Assembly: GCF_020882245.1 (NCBI RefSeq)
Contig: NC_083599.1
Location: 58,802,748 to 58,866,747, forward strand
Reading direction: 5' to 3'
Origin: Rhopalosiphum padi
Taxonomy: Eukaryota > Arthropoda > Insecta > Hemiptera > Aphididae
Length of the DNA stretch: 64,000 bases
A program made the translations under genes and the position numbers. The notes beneath the pieces were generated by a model. That model made no database searches and had not been told where the DNA came from. It was given only the letters and a program-made list of their open reading frames with translations. Below are positions 24,301 through 37,690 of this stretch, in pieces. The number at the start of each line of letters is the position of its first letter. Within the stretch, counting starts at the first letter, position 1.

Positions 24301-26090
24301 AAGTGCTATATCGCACTAAACTGATAGGTCACCGCCGACGGCGATGGCGGATAAACGACTATGCGTGTTTATATTACATTAAAATTTAATATTTTGTATG
24401 ATAATAAACACATACAAACTGCAAGTATTAAAGGAAAAAATTATATCACACACAGTGTCACATTTTCGGGGCAAATATCATATCTGATAAAAAAAAATAA
24501 ACTATACGTATTATAGCTAATAGCCATTATTTCAATAGAGAATATTGGTTAAAACAAAACGTAGTAAGTATTATTGATTTTTTCTAATTTCTAAATTTTA
24601 AACTTCCTTGTCATCTTCGACTTAATTTTAAACCTTTTCTGTAATTAACAAACGCGTTCCTTCCTTTGGTAGATCGAAAATATACGGCCTATTCCTACGC
24701 TGCATTAAAATTATATATTATACCTACAATGAATCCTCTCCTAACAAGTACCAGACATCTCCAAACAGCGAACGTTATTTCGGGAATAAACTACAAAATG
24801 AACCATTGAATAGCGGAAACAATTTCAACGTGTCCGGTATTTAGAGGTTTTACTGTTGGGCTAGGTAAGAAGTTTTTAAAAGTAATGCAATTACATTACT
24901 CGCTAAACTAGAGAAAATAAGTAAGAAAATTACTTTTGAGTTACAATGTTATAATAATAATTAATATGTAATTAAATTACGTTACTTTTATCAATGAAAA
25001 GTAGTGCTGCATGTAACAAACCCGTAACTTTGTTCTACCCGTTTTAATTTAACATTATGCAATTTAAATATAATCACTTAGTGTACGTATTTTAGAAAAA
25101 ACATTTTTTCAAATTTAACAAAAATTAAATATAAATAGAAAAAAAATTTTAACTTTAAAGTATAATAATAAATTCATATTATGCATATTGTATAAATTGT
25201 ATTTATATAATATATTTTACACGTATCATAATATATATTCTTATATAAATTTTAAACTAAATATCAACAAAATTATTAATAATGCATTACCTGGTCTGTG
25301 ATTACTTTAAAACACCAGGGAAATCACATTTGTTGTATAAAGTATAGGTTTCGACCTCGGCATTGAGTAGGTTGGTGTAATGGACGCGTTAAATTTAAAT
25401 TTAATGATAAATCATTGTATACGAAAAACCATTCTAAGCAAAGAAAACAGATGGATCAGAATATATTTCTGAGAATTTCATTGTATATATAAATTAATAT
25501 TCGTATAATAGTATAAAAGTCTCTATGATTAATATTTTTTGAATTACATTACCTAAAAATATTAAAATTATTTTTCATGAAATAATTTTATTTTATTTTT
25601 GCGTTTTTACGTAAAACTTATAATATACATTTTCGATTTTCTTATAACTATTGTAAGAGAAACTTTTTAACCAAGAAATAAAATTACATCAATATACATT
25701 TAATACAATTCAAACATCTATAATACATTAATGTTTACATACCTATTTAAAAACGCGATAAATACTTAGTAAAAATTTCAAGATTTCGAAGTTATTTCTT
25801 ACATAATAACAACAAAAAAAACAAAATAAATTTGATTGAAAATTCTTATTGTGGTATTATTATTACTATTTTTCCACTTTTTAGTTTATACCCCTCTCCA
25901 TAAGTAAATACCTAATCAAATTTTCTACTAGATATAAAAACCCTAAACATTGAAAATTGAAGCAGTAAATTTGCAAGGACAGAGGCAATTGAAAAATAAA
26001 CACATTGTAAAAACTAATGCAATATGTATTTAAATATTGCACGTCATATTTTAAACCATTTCTCGTTCCACCTTCTCCTCAGATTCTATA
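21301..26090. other. Long A+T-rich noncoding block with one MITE-like remnant
   Basis: Apart from the element at 24852-25040, this 4.8-kb block contains nothing I can call. A CpG-rich spot with CGCCGACGGCG (24333-24343) is near-palindromic. Short minus-strand frames at 22280-22504 and 23750-23932 have no coding signals. A(n) and T(n) runs are frequent. Confidence 0.55.
24852..25040. mobile_element. Degraded hAT-like non-autonomous element (MITE)
   Basis: The left end reads ACTGTTGGGCTAGGTAAGAA, close to the CAGTGTTGGG start of a widespread hAT-type family. The interior has the family's typical AGTAA and TTACT words: AGTAATG CAATTA CATTACT is a perfect inverted repeat at 24881-24900, and GTTACTTTT follows later. 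The right end, read in reverse complement, begins CGGGTAGAACAAAGTTACGG, an imperfect match to the left end. The length, about 190 bp, suits a MITE. There is no coding capacity, and target-site duplications are not obvious. Confidence 0.4.
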
Positions 26091-27104
26091 AAAGTAGTTA
26101 ATCATTACGAACACGGAACTATACGTTATTAAGTTCGAATAATATAGTTAATTTTAATATTTTAATAACCTAACCCATCGCGTTGAGTACCGCGCATTGT
26201 TGGCACGTTAAAATTAAAATACTCTGCACAAGTCATAATATATTAATATGTAATATTACAATAAATACAACGGGCGTGCGGCCCCGGCCCTTTGTTGAAA
26301 TCATAATAACACTGATGTACGCGCCACGCCTATAATAATACTATAACGTAAAAAATTTATGTAATATAATAATAATAAAAAAATCATAATCTTAAAGATG
26401 TCTGGGTTAAGGTTTATCGTATATATTATATACATTAAGCGGTCGTTATAATAATTAACAGTTGTTCCGCGAGCCGTCCGCGAAATGGTCGATCGTTGCA
26501 AATATAACTATATTATATCATATACATAGGGTACAGTGTCCAGAGAGTAAGAGTGAGCGATTGTGAGAGCGAGAGAGAAAGATATAGATAGAAATGTGTG
26601 CAAATATAACGTTAAGAGGAGGCGACGTCTAGATGTTATTGTTTTGTTCGAGTGAAACCTGTGTTTATATATCGGCCGAGCCAATTATGTCGTCAAAAAA
26701 AAAAAAAATTAAAATAAAACATAATATTATAAATGTACACACACAAATATATACATATATATATATATAAATCTAGCTCTCTATTTCATGACTCTCACGG
26801 TTTGTCTTGTATTTTATAAGACACGGTAAAAAATTGTACACGGCGTTTAAATAAGAATGGTAAAACGGCCGTGTGATGTGTGCGCGCGCACTGTAGAGGT
26901 ATAGGTAATATACGTAATTATTTATATAAGGTAATATATACATACCGTATACATTATTGTATATTATGTATATGTTTACAGTACATAGTTTATATGTAAA
27001 GTGTACCGTCTCTAACGAAAAGAATCAAACTACACATCACTGCAATAATCTGTTGCATGTAATCATTAATTATCTGTGACGGGTTTCTCGGACAATTACT
27101 CCAA

Positions 27105-27130
27105 TGTGTGTGTATATATATATATATATA
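27105..27130. repeat. Compound (TG)n(TA)n microsatellite
   Basis: About four TG units run directly into nine TA units. Confidence 0.85.
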
Positions 27131-27232
27131 CCTACGCGAATCACCTTTGGTGCGTAATTAACGTAGATATATGATTTATATATATAAAGTATACACATGA
27201 TGAACCGTAATTTTATAGTTTATAGTATATTA

Positions 27233-27256
27233 ATATATATATATATATATATATAT
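27233..27256. repeat. (AT)12 microsatellite
   Basis: Twelve AT units are followed by GCAG. Confidence 0.9.
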
Positions 27257-27460
27257 GCAGTGTTCGAAAAACAAAACGTAAATTTTAACGAGTATTATAT
27301 TATAATAACATATTATTGAATAAACATGGCACTTTCCAGTCTCGGCATTAGACGGTAAAACACTATGACCCACACTCTATAATATATTATGAGTAACACA
27401 CAAAATAATTTGTACCTATTACATATATGTATATAAATGGTAATCGTTAATCACACTAAA

Positions 27461-28780
27461 AAGTGTTTGTTTTAAATATAAACATTAAATTTCTCATACA
27501 GTCCAAGTATATATTTTTTTAAATATTTATACTACCAAGTTGTCAAATGCAACACAATTATGAAAAATTATCTGCATAATAAAAATTAAATGCTATAACA
27601 TTGTTATTTGTGCTAATTTTTTTAAAGTGTTTAAATATTCAGGTTTTTAGTGAAATATAGATAATAGTAACTTAAAAAACTGACAACAAAAACCAATTTG
27701 TTCAAATTAACTTCTGGATTTATTAATCGCTGAAACCGAAGCATATTAATAATCATATTACAAAGACCATTAATCCGAATGCGTTGCAAACGTTTTACAA
27801 TCGTGCAACATACGCCATAACAAATTAGCGTTCAGAAAAACCACATTATGTGCTATAAAAAAAATATCAAAATTGATTTTGAATAAATCATAGACAATGA
27901 AAGTATATTTAATATATTTTTTTTTAATTAACGGTGAATTATCATTTATCAACCCTGCAGTCACACTCGTTTAAAAATTAAAATATAGTAAAAATCAACA
28001 CACAATATACAAACATAAATAATTTCACTCTTATATTAAAGCTAGCTGCATTTTTGTTGTCATAGCGAAATTAATTTGGTTATGTTAAGTTACTCAAATT
28101 TTCTATATTGTACGTTTGTATGATGAAAACAACCAGAGTCATCTTTAGAATTTGCGAGATCCAGAGCAAAAATAACGGCAATTCTTAATGCAAAAATAAA
28201 TGCAAGGCCTTTAACATACGAGTACATAGTGTGTTTAAAGTACCCCTTTTTTACCGTTCTTATTATTATCATTTAATAGCATAAACCTACTCAATCATAT
28301 TACTACCTGATTTATAATCAACGAACTTCAGAAGGATTGTTCATCTCTTTGTCAAAGCCAAAAAAATAATGTAGATTTTCTAAAAAGTAGTTTTCGCTAC
28401 TTTGTATAATAACTAAAATATGATTTCGTTATTTCTCTATAAAACATACAATTTTAAATGTTATAAAATAATAAATAATTTTTTAAGCCAATTTTCCCAT
28501 CTAAATTTTTTCAAATGGTAGGCCTGAAATCTAAGTAAAATACATATTATGTGTCGAACGTTCCATGCGTATAAACCCTATATAGTAATGTATAGTAAAC
28601 AAGTAATATCATCGGCACAGCAAATAGCAGTTTTTGCAGACACGATTGATAATGAAATTTATCAATTCGTTAAAAAATAAACCATACTTTTGAACTGTTT
28701 AATAGTCGTATCTTACCATTTAAAACAAACAAAAAACCATATAAGTTTATTTACCTCACCTAACTCTCTACAATACGAAT
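27461..28780. other. A+T-rich noncoding stretch
   Basis: No convincing gene is present. Minus-strand frames of 64 codons (27770-27964) and 60 codons (28090-28272) start or end in A/T runs and lack splice or promoter context. Confidence 0.55.
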
Positions 28781-29600
28781 GAATAATAGTTAGCAACGCA
28801 GTAGTCGTCGTCGGACTGCAACGAGAACCGAAAATATTCGGTCTGCGTGATAATTATTTATAGAAAAGTCCAAACGAACGCCATCATCGAGGTTGAGAAA
28901 ATTATTTTATTTTTTTTCAAAAAAAAGATACAAGTTAATAAATATTTATATACGTAAACCTACTCTCCACTAACGACGACGACAACGACAACGACGACGA
29001 AGAGACGTGTGGCCACGGAGCTTTATGTATATATGTATTATGATAAACATATAAATTAGTTTCTGGTAGACGTGTATCCGGTCGGCGCGTAAGTACGGTT
29101 TATTTTTCACTGCAGTCGCTCGCGGCGGCGCGCGGCGTTTAAAATGATATATCCTTCGCGCACTAATTGGCCGAATAATAATAAAATCGGACGACGATAA
29201 TAATAATATCTTCGTTATTATTATTATGTTTTTTAATATTAATTACTCGACAACGAAATATTACGCGTCCGGGGGCGCCGGTGGTAATAATTCATCCGAC
29301 TCGAGAATAATATTATTATAACACACATAGTATTAATTATTAATTATATTATGACGGTTTGCGCGCGTCCGTCATACCCGTGTGGTGTATATTTTTGGAT
29401 CAAAACTGGGTCAGATATCATAATACATCTAGGAAACCGTCTAGAAAATTATAATAGTATAATATTATTATTAATGGTATACGTGTTATTGTCATATCAC
29501 ACGACGTTTTTCGATATTTCATTTTTATTTATTTATCTATTTTTTTCCACTACTGAAGTTTGAAGTTTATAATTAGCCTTACCGCTACTATACGACATAA
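28781..29600. other. CpG-rich island with a GTAAGT donor
   Basis: CpG-rich sequence begins near 28800 (GTCGTCGTCGGACTGCAACG), includes an ACG/ACA triplet tract at 28975-29000 and peaks at 29110-29140 (TCGCGGCGGCGCGCGGCG). GTAAGT at 29089-29094 follows GGCGC and is a full donor hexamer. The interval 28800-29088 could be an untranslated first exon on the plus strand. It has no long open frame. The 70-codon frame at 29351-29563 looks like chance. Confidence 0.3.
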
Positions 29601-32360
29601 CATGGTAATTAATATTATTAATCAGAATAAGTAAAAACTATTGTAGAGCTGTACTTTTTTAACACCGATATTAAAATTCGAAGAAATCTTGTACGTGCAT
29701 TAAATTTCACTAACCATTTTTTTCTCCGACAATACAATGTATGAACTGTATGCAAGTAATTAATAAATATTTATTAAATTCAAATACAGGGTACATAGAT
29801 ATAGGTACTTCTGTGCTCACGTCACACATAAATTAAAGTTATTCGAACTGGACGCGTGTAAGTTAGTTGTAATGTAAGCCAGGTCCAATGTAAAAAAATG
29901 TCTATCGGTCAACGTTTCGATTATTTTTTTCTCACATTTACCTCATACGAGTTCGCATAATATAATACAATATATTAGAAAATAATAATAATATTCACCG
30001 TGAGCACAAAGAATATGCATGTGCGCATATTAATTTATATCTTTGATGACTTTAGAAATGATTGTCATACTTTAGGGTCATATTATTTTATTTTTCAATT
30101 TTTCGCTGAATTATATAAAACGACGTCGTTGTTGTTGAATTCTACGGCTGCGTGTACATATAATATTCTTTATTATACCTTTATAGTTTATTATATTTTG
30201 TATACGTATCAGTTTCAATCAACAGTAATGCCAAAAATATACACTCTTTAAACAAGCCAAACGGTAACGTAAAATTATTATTTTTGTTCTAAATCATCAG
30301 ACTTGATGCCAACGGTATAACTTAAGGAGAGAGGATACGGCCTACTCTATCATCTCTATTATACTATTTTATATTAGAATTTAAAAGTTCATTAATTTTT
30401 AAATCTTAAGAGACCTTCAAATACTTGATCGCCTGTTTGATAAATTTAAACAAATCTGATAAAAATCTTAGAATCAGAAATTCTTCCAGTTTTTGGTGAA
30501 AAAAGCTACTAGACGTCAACATTAATTTGACTTGACAAAATAATTATTTAAAAACTTTGGAACTTGCTTCGCAGTAAAGTAAATTTCTAGTGTATCTCGT
30601 TGTTGATTATGTTGCTATATTGGATATTATGTTAATTTGAAAACAATAATAAATCATATTAAACACATCCATTCTAAGAGATAAGATTATATTTTATAAT
30701 ACGTTTATATTACTATCTGTTATTTATTTTTTCTATTAGTACTACAGAATATTGAACTTGAACTAATTTTTGACTAAACTATATCAAATATATTAAATAA
30801 TTATCATTTATCTACCTGATAATATGATTAATGAATAACTTATAAGTCAATATTGACATGCTGTATAAGTAGATTTGTATATTAAGTAAAATTATTGAAA
30901 AGTTTCAAATTTCTTTTTTAAATACCCAATTTTGTCAAAATTTGAACTTCTATTGCCTAATATAATTATATGTGTATTCAATAACCTAAAATATATTATA
31001 AGTTTTTTTTTTATTTCATATTAAATAAAAAAAACCCTGTAGTGTTTATACCCTCTTAATATTTTTAAAACCTTACAATTCATGGGAATTTTAATAAAAT
31101 AATTATTGAATTTTCCAATCACACTCTGAAAATGCAAATAAGTTCATATACTATTATTACTAGGTACTATATTTTTGATACATTTCTTTCAATATGAATA
31201 ATTGACGAATAACATGCGAACATTTCTCGTGACATTTGAAAACGTAGTTTGTATTTAACGTCAACACTTCTCATTGCGGTAAAATAGTAAATAACTTTCA
31301 CGGGTATTACTTATATAGACAACATAAACGTAACATCAAAAAGTTAATTATGATAATATCTAATTATATACAACGTGATATTATAGCTGTGAATTGTCTA
31401 TTCGAGATACTTGGACATAAATAAATTTTTCCTATGGACATTTGTGCTTTTACGCTATTTGAATAAATTTTAAAATTAAAAAAATTGGAGTACTAATTTA
31501 GGTCTAATCTTCTAGTCTCCTAGTCGCACCATTGGGCGTAATGTACTTGACACTTGTAGTGTATATAATTTGTGCAATAAACTATAGTGGACACACTGTT
31601 TATTATAACAGATGTCTGGTCTACCGGGAATTAATTCGATTCACCCAAACGTTATAATGTACACACGAGTAATATAGTAATCGAAAAAATAAAAGCCATT
31701 CTGGGTGAACGAACAAGAACCCGGCAGGCGACAATAATATAGATGATATATGATCATAAACTCGCACACGGTATGAAAATGGGCTAAAATTTAGGAATCG
31801 CAAGCTTTATCAAACGAGACATATGGTAAAAAAAATGTAAAGGTAGTTTTCACTGCATTTTGTAATACGATCCAAGTCAACTAATATGGCTGAATACGAC
31901 ATTGATTGTTGATACAAAAATGGCCAGTATAATAATTGATATAGATACTCTATATTTTATCTAATATTTTAATTATATTATTAAAAACGTTTAAGATCTT
32001 AATAAAATATAGAGAAAATCAATCAAAATGATTAAGCCGCTAGTTGAAAAATCAACAGAAATAATCGTAGTTTTTGCGATGATATCACTTTTGTATACGA
32101 TAAAATTCCGAGCATTAATTTTTAGTCCACTCGCGTATGCCGGTATATTATATTATATTAAGACATGGCTGAGCGTGTTCTATATGTTGTATATAACCGC
32201 GAATGATGACGCGAATTAATATTTATAATTATCGATTTATAATTATCTTATCAGCGAACGACATCACATTTAAATATTTAGTACGTTATTATTATTAGGT
32301 ACCTGTATATGTAACGGTGAAACTGGGGGGTTGGGGGGTTGTCTGGTTCGCTAATTCTCT
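29601..32360. other. A+T-rich noncoding stretch
   Basis: Short frames occur at 30000-30251 (plus), 31621-31803 (minus) and 32028-32219 (plus). The last starts with a true ATG preceded by AATCAAA and encodes a hydrophobic peptide of 63 residues, but nothing else supports it. GGTACC lies at 32298-32303. No mobile-element end is recognised. Confidence 0.5.
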
Positions 32361-33174
32361 ATAAACACGAAACGGAGATTATTTTTGTTACAAAACTTTA
32401 CTCCAGCGTGGTTGTTGTTTTAAAATTTTAAACAGTTTTAATAACGCTCTTATCGTCACTTTTTCGTTATTTGTCTGCCATCAAAACAGTTTCTATGTAA
32501 TAATATACGTAATACATATTATTTAATATAAGTGCAATTCGCGAAACTCCGTCGTCCGACCACAGTAATAATATAAGTTATCGCGATCGTTTCCATCACC
32601 GGAATAGCTGTCGTCTCGTCGTCGCGTTCGACAGCCGATCGAGCTGGTTATAGTAATACCCACGACAATGCTTTTTGCGTATATTGTATTTATAACACAA
32701 TATTAATATTTTCGTATAAAATGAAGGCAGAAAAGAAGACGATGACGTGACGAACGAGTGTAAAAAATACGTTTGTATTATATTATGTCGTGTGCGTTCG
32801 GTCGTAATAATAATAAAAAAAAAATTATACTTAATAACTGTTACTAAATGGTATTGACATATCCGCGCGGGACCCCGACGGGAAAGAAGACTCGGAAATC
32901 GTGCGGGGGGGACAAGGGTAGGGGCGGAACGGCAATAATTGTAAAAAAAAAAAACGCGGACTTAGCTCCGGGGCGAATACGAGAATTCGTACTGGCACGG
33001 TCTCTCTGCGTCTCTAATTCGAAACATCTGTATTGTAACTACTCTACGCCCGTACGCCCGCTATATTATACTCTCCCTACCTCCCCCCACGCAATTGTCA
33101 CCCCTTCTCTCACTATCTCTCTTACTCTCACTATATCTCACCCTGTCCATCACACCCTCTTGCTCAGCATCCCC

Positions 33175-33199
33175 CTCTCTCTCTCTCTCTCTCTCTCTT
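33175..33199. repeat. (CT)12 microsatellite inside a long pyrimidine-rich tract
   Basis: Twelve CT units cap about 140 bases of mostly pyrimidine sequence on the plus strand. Polypurine-polypyrimidine DNA of this type is able to adopt triplex structure and is bound by GAGA-type factors in insects; whether it does so here is inference. Confidence 0.85.
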
Positions 33200-33551
33200 G
33201 CACGCGCTCCCCGCGTTATACCGGGCAGCAGCATCGCGACAGCAAATGATATAAAAGGGGTGTAGGCGCTCGTGCGTGTGTGTGTGTGTGTGCGTGTTGT
33301 CATTGTCCCCTTTTCGGATAATCAACCGCCCCGCGGGTCCTATGTATACGCCGCGGACGACTGTATAATACTTATATATATATAATATGTATATATGGTA
33401 TATAAGTACTATGGTGGCGACTGTACGACGACTACGACGACGACGATGACTACGACTATATACATAATATATATACTATACGACCACTACTTTATATACA
33501 TATATATATATATACGCGAATCGTTCGCGTCGATGTGGGTGACAAATCAAT

Positions 33552-33576
33552 ACACACACACACACACACACACACA
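33552..33576. repeat. (AC)12 microsatellite
   Basis: Twelve AC units are followed by AATCGCGCACG. Confidence 0.9.
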
Positions 33577-33680
33577 ATCGCGCACGAACGAAGACCATTA
33601 TTATATTGGTGTGTACCGCGTGCAGCTGCACGACACTGTTATTGTTCCCGTTTATAGAATTTAATTATAAATTACACGGT

Positions 33681-34660
33681 ACCGCCGTCCAGAGTATTAA
33701 AATTTAAATAAACAATAACATTCCGAATATTGCTTTTTAAGAAACACTATCGTCGCCCGACCCACCGAAAACTGTACAAATCTACTGCGCGCGCCAATCA
33801 TACAATTTAATAATTACAATATTAATATTATGTCAATACATTAACGGCGTGACAATACTATATATTATATTTATGCAAATGGTATGAATGGACCCGTTGA
33901 CAGATATCTTTCTGATAATGAGGGACAGATCAGCCACCTCTTCCCCCCCCCCCGAACGTACGTTATAGGCTATTCTATATTCGACCGACTTGTATATTAT
34001 AAAGCACATTAGTGCACTGACAATTTTATCTCTAGCCGTTTTATCCGGGAAATAAAAATGTTTATTTCATTACAGGTATAGAAAACATAATACAATAAAA
34101 AATCGAGCATATTTTTGATTTTTTACAATCATGAGAATTGCACAATAGAAAATACCGATAGTAGAAGGTTATACGAGAATTCGTGTGCCTATTTAATAAT
34201 ATGCAAGCATATTATTAAATTTAAGCACCCCTTAAAACTCGACTGAATCTTCGTTCCAGGGAGTTAGTTGTACAATATGTTTGAGTATGAGTGTATGTGT
34301 ATGTGTGTGAGCGAGTGTCTCCATTTTGCCGGGTATAAACTCACGCAAAATGACGGCGGAGGCGATGCAATAATAATAATTAATAATCGACCGCCGCCGC
34401 GCCGTTTAATTATTCACCGCGCCGACTTGCTGCTGCTGCTGTGTGGCTGAATATTTACTTTAAAGACGTAATCAAACGGTATATTCGATTATATATTTAC
34501 AGTGAGTGGGTGTGTGCGTGTATGCATCGGTTGCTTAGAGGAGGGGTTCGCCCTCGCAATTTTCATCCAGCTTTCGGGCAGCGTCACGTCTTTTCATCGT
34601 CACCACAGTTTTAAACATGGTATTTTCGACATCGTGTTCTATAATACTTGTATACGAGTA
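33681..34660. other. Mixed noncoding stretch with homopolymer C and TGC repeat
   Basis: A run of eleven C lies at 33943-33953 and a (TGC)4 tract at 34428-34440. CpG-rich sequence at 34350-34430 (GCCGGGTATA, CCGCCGCCGCGCCG) gives a small island. A 60-codon frame at 34268-34450 is repeat-driven and not called. Confidence 0.45.
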
Positions 34661-37600
34661 ATTTAATAGTACAAATTATTACTATTATAATAGTAATGTA
34701 TCGATTATGTACACCAAAATTTCGTGATGTTGTTTTTAGCGGAGTATCTGTACCTAAGTATAAATTACGCCGAAATTGAAATTACTAGAACTGTTGTAGA
34801 CGAAAAACAATTTTCATTACACTTCAAAATCACCAACAATATTATATATAATATAATTATACATAAAATAATAGAAATAACTTTAACGAAAATATTACTA
34901 TATTTCTGAATTTAAAGCTGTTTAATATTGTTTACAAATATAATTTACTCATAACTTTTATGGGCGTTAATCGAGTGACCATATCATAGAAATCACTAAA
35001 TTACTTGAAGTTAATCTTCCTGGGAAAGATGCTTGTATTTCATTTTATATTGTTATAGATGCAATTTAAATGTTTCCACATTACATAAAATATATGAAAT
35101 TAATTAATTATAATTGAAAAATGTTCAGTTTTTTCCGCATGCATATAAATAAGCTAAAATATTTTACCATTGTATTTTTCATAATATTATGAATTATGAT
35201 TATGATAATGGTATATAAATTATTTAAGACAAATCATAAATAATGATTATATCCTATAAAGGAGATTAAATATTGTATTTAAGTTTAAATTATTAATTTT
35301 ATTAATTTAAGATTTATGGATTTATTTTAAGCAAAATATTTAATTCAAATGAATGAGTGCTTTTAAAGATATTTGATAATGAAAATATATATTTCTTAAA
35401 AGCATATAATATAATTTATAATTCTGAAAAAATACTACATTTTCTATAATCATAATTTTCGAGTGAGTAGAAAATGTCCCAAGAATTCGGTTGAAACTAT
35501 TACTGGAAGCAGTATAATACGATAATATGATTTACATCTATGAATGAACTGACTGCAGTGCGCTGCGCCGCTGCTATACAAATCAAGTTCAACTTGTGGC
35601 TTTTTCTTTAAATATTGGACAAGCGTATATTATTATACTATATTCATTGGCGACCCCATGGCTGACACATCCTTTCTCAGGTTCTACTCAGAACGAGTAG
35701 ACTTGACGGTACAATTATTATTGAATCTCCTATTACCTACTTTCCCGTGTTAATTCTAACTTCCCGTGCTTCCGTCACACACGTAGCTGCTGCCAGTTTT
35801 TCCATATATAGGTACCTACGCATGAATGCACCACCAGCAACTATGCGCAGGAAATCAACTATCAGTTTGAACGGTGCGTGCATGTATACCTAAACGAAGA
35901 CCAGTCTTTACTCTTTTCTCGTATAATTTTGGATATAAATGTATTTGATTGTACATTGATTAACAAGATAATATTGTCTCGTGATCGTCATGTTTTAGAA
36001 TACGTATCTATATAGTATATAAATATATAAAATATTTTTTTATTCATGATCGTCGTACCAAAAAGACAAAATCTAATGTTATCTGTAATACGACTGCAAT
36101 AACGTAGTCGTTAAATGCACATCTGATAAAATCTTTTTTACGGATGTTTCTAACTTGCTTGCTAGCCAATGGTCTAAAGTATTATAGAAACTCTCTCGCC
36201 GGTCAACACCCGTACCTACTTATTGTAATAATGTAAATATGTAGCAATACACGAAGTGCTTGGTATGTATACGAGTCGATTTGTTAAAATGTAAAAGCCT
36301 GTTTGATTTGTTTTATTGACGCCTATCAATTCCTTACACATAGGTAGTTAATAATCCGGGCTATTTATTGGGATATCAAACGCATTAAAATACATTAAAA
36401 TATGGAAGCCTTTATGCGCTCAAAAATAAAGAAATATGTACCATAGCTTACAAAATATGCAAAGCTATACAACAAAGTTAATTCACTGTTAAATTATATT
36501 TAAGACTTATTAGTACCTTTAAAATATGCATTAAATAAAAAAAATGTATATATTATCAAAATATAAATAGATATAACGATAAAAAAAAGTATTTATAAAA
36601 ATATAATTAATGATAAACATTTATAATATTGTAAGTAAAAACTACAAAACGCCTAATCCGTATAATTGTTTCTCCAAGTACGTAATAAAACGCTAAAAAC
36701 TATTATATGTAATTATATGTACTATTTACCTAATATTTACAATACACAACATTACAACAATATGCAAAGTAAAATGTCATACATAAAAAAGAAGTGTATT
36801 AAATGAAATATGTATTTTATTAATATTAAATTCAAAATTCAAAATTCAATCAATGTACAAAATCATACCGTAACGTAGGTATAGTAAAGCTCGAATACTC
36901 GAATACTCTTCAGGGTACATAAAATATAATAAGGACTGTGAATTTGTAGCAAAATGCATTCTTTTTGTAAAATATAGTATCCAACAAAAAGTTTGTATTT
37001 TTCAATTATGTAAAAACAACCTATTCAACTTTAAAACTTTTATTTTACATTATTTTGAGATTTTGATTTTTAATATAATTTTTGTTCTTTTATTACTTTG
37101 TTTTACATTAATAATATGGTTCAATGATGTTAAATAAATATAATATAATTATTTCTCATTGAACATTTAGAACAAAAAGCAGTGAGAATGTGAAACTATA
37201 ATATGAACAATAAAAACAATATTATATTATATTTATCTGTGCATCGAATTTGGTAACACATTCAACCAGTCAATATCACGTGCGAAGGTTAATACCACCA
37301 GGACCCGATGTCCGACAATCCGCCGATTTAAAATCAAAGCGGTAGCCCGTTTTATTAAATCATAATATTATATTATTATGTTTATAGAAAAGTCTTTGTT
37401 GTATAATCGTGTGGCGGCATCGGCCGTTAATACCATCTTTAAACTGGTTCCATTATGACATATGTGTTTAATACTATAATGTATATATATATAAATCTGG
37501 TTAGTCTATTATTATTTATTTAGTGCCAACATTTCCTACTAAAAAGTAAAAATGTATTCTGAGCTCGGTTATTATGACAACTTAAAATCGGACAAAAAAA

Positions 37601-37690
37601 TAGCTATAATCTGTTTCATTCAAAACTAAAAATAAATATTTATTTTGTACACTCAAATATTTAGAATTTAGAATTTCATCTTGTTATAAG
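34661..37690. other. A+T-rich noncoding stretch
   Basis: No coding region is supported. A 61-codon frame at 34724-34909 uses a TTG start, is Ile-rich and is probably chance. The 35540-35900 part is less A+T-rich and holds the inverted repeat TCTACTC AGAAC GAGTAGA near 35683-35701. Small tandems, AAATTCA (about 36832-36848) and CGAATACT (about 36893-36907), are also present. Confidence 0.5.

Larger units (their letters stand above)
26091..27460. other. CpG-enriched patch with AT and TG microsatellites
   Basis: G+C-rich words (CGGGCGTGCGGCCCCGGCCC near 26270-26290) alternate with simple tracts. An (AT)n tract sits near 26754-26768, a compound (TG)n(TA)n at 27105-27130 and an (AT)12 tract at 27233-27256. 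The purine-rich stretch 26540-26590 (GAGAGCGAGAGAGAAAGATA) resembles the GAGA-type tracts of insect promoters, but no start site can be fixed. No coding frame is supported. Confidence 0.4.
32361..33680. other. CpG-rich island with pyrimidine tract and CT, GT, CA and ACG repeats
   Basis: Between 32540 and 32680 there is a dense run of TCG/CGTCG words. From 32860 to 33360 G+C content is among the highest in the window. The strand is strongly pyrimidine-rich from about 33061 to 33199. Tracts include (CT)12 at 33175-33199, a GT tract at 33277-33292, ACG triplets at 33424-33457 and an AC tract at 33552-33576. Open frames on both strands (33 kb) are explained by Ser/Leu/Thr or Arg/Glu translations of the repeats. 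The composition fits a promoter or first-exon neighbourhood, but the sequence does not fix one. Confidence 0.4.

Noticed and set aside
32848..33303. Open frames of 133 (plus) and 80 (minus) codons, the plus one the longest in the window
   Set aside because: They are translations of CT, GT and other simple tracts in a G+C-rich island (Ser/Leu-rich and Arg/Glu-rich). Both strands are open at once and there is no splice or start context.
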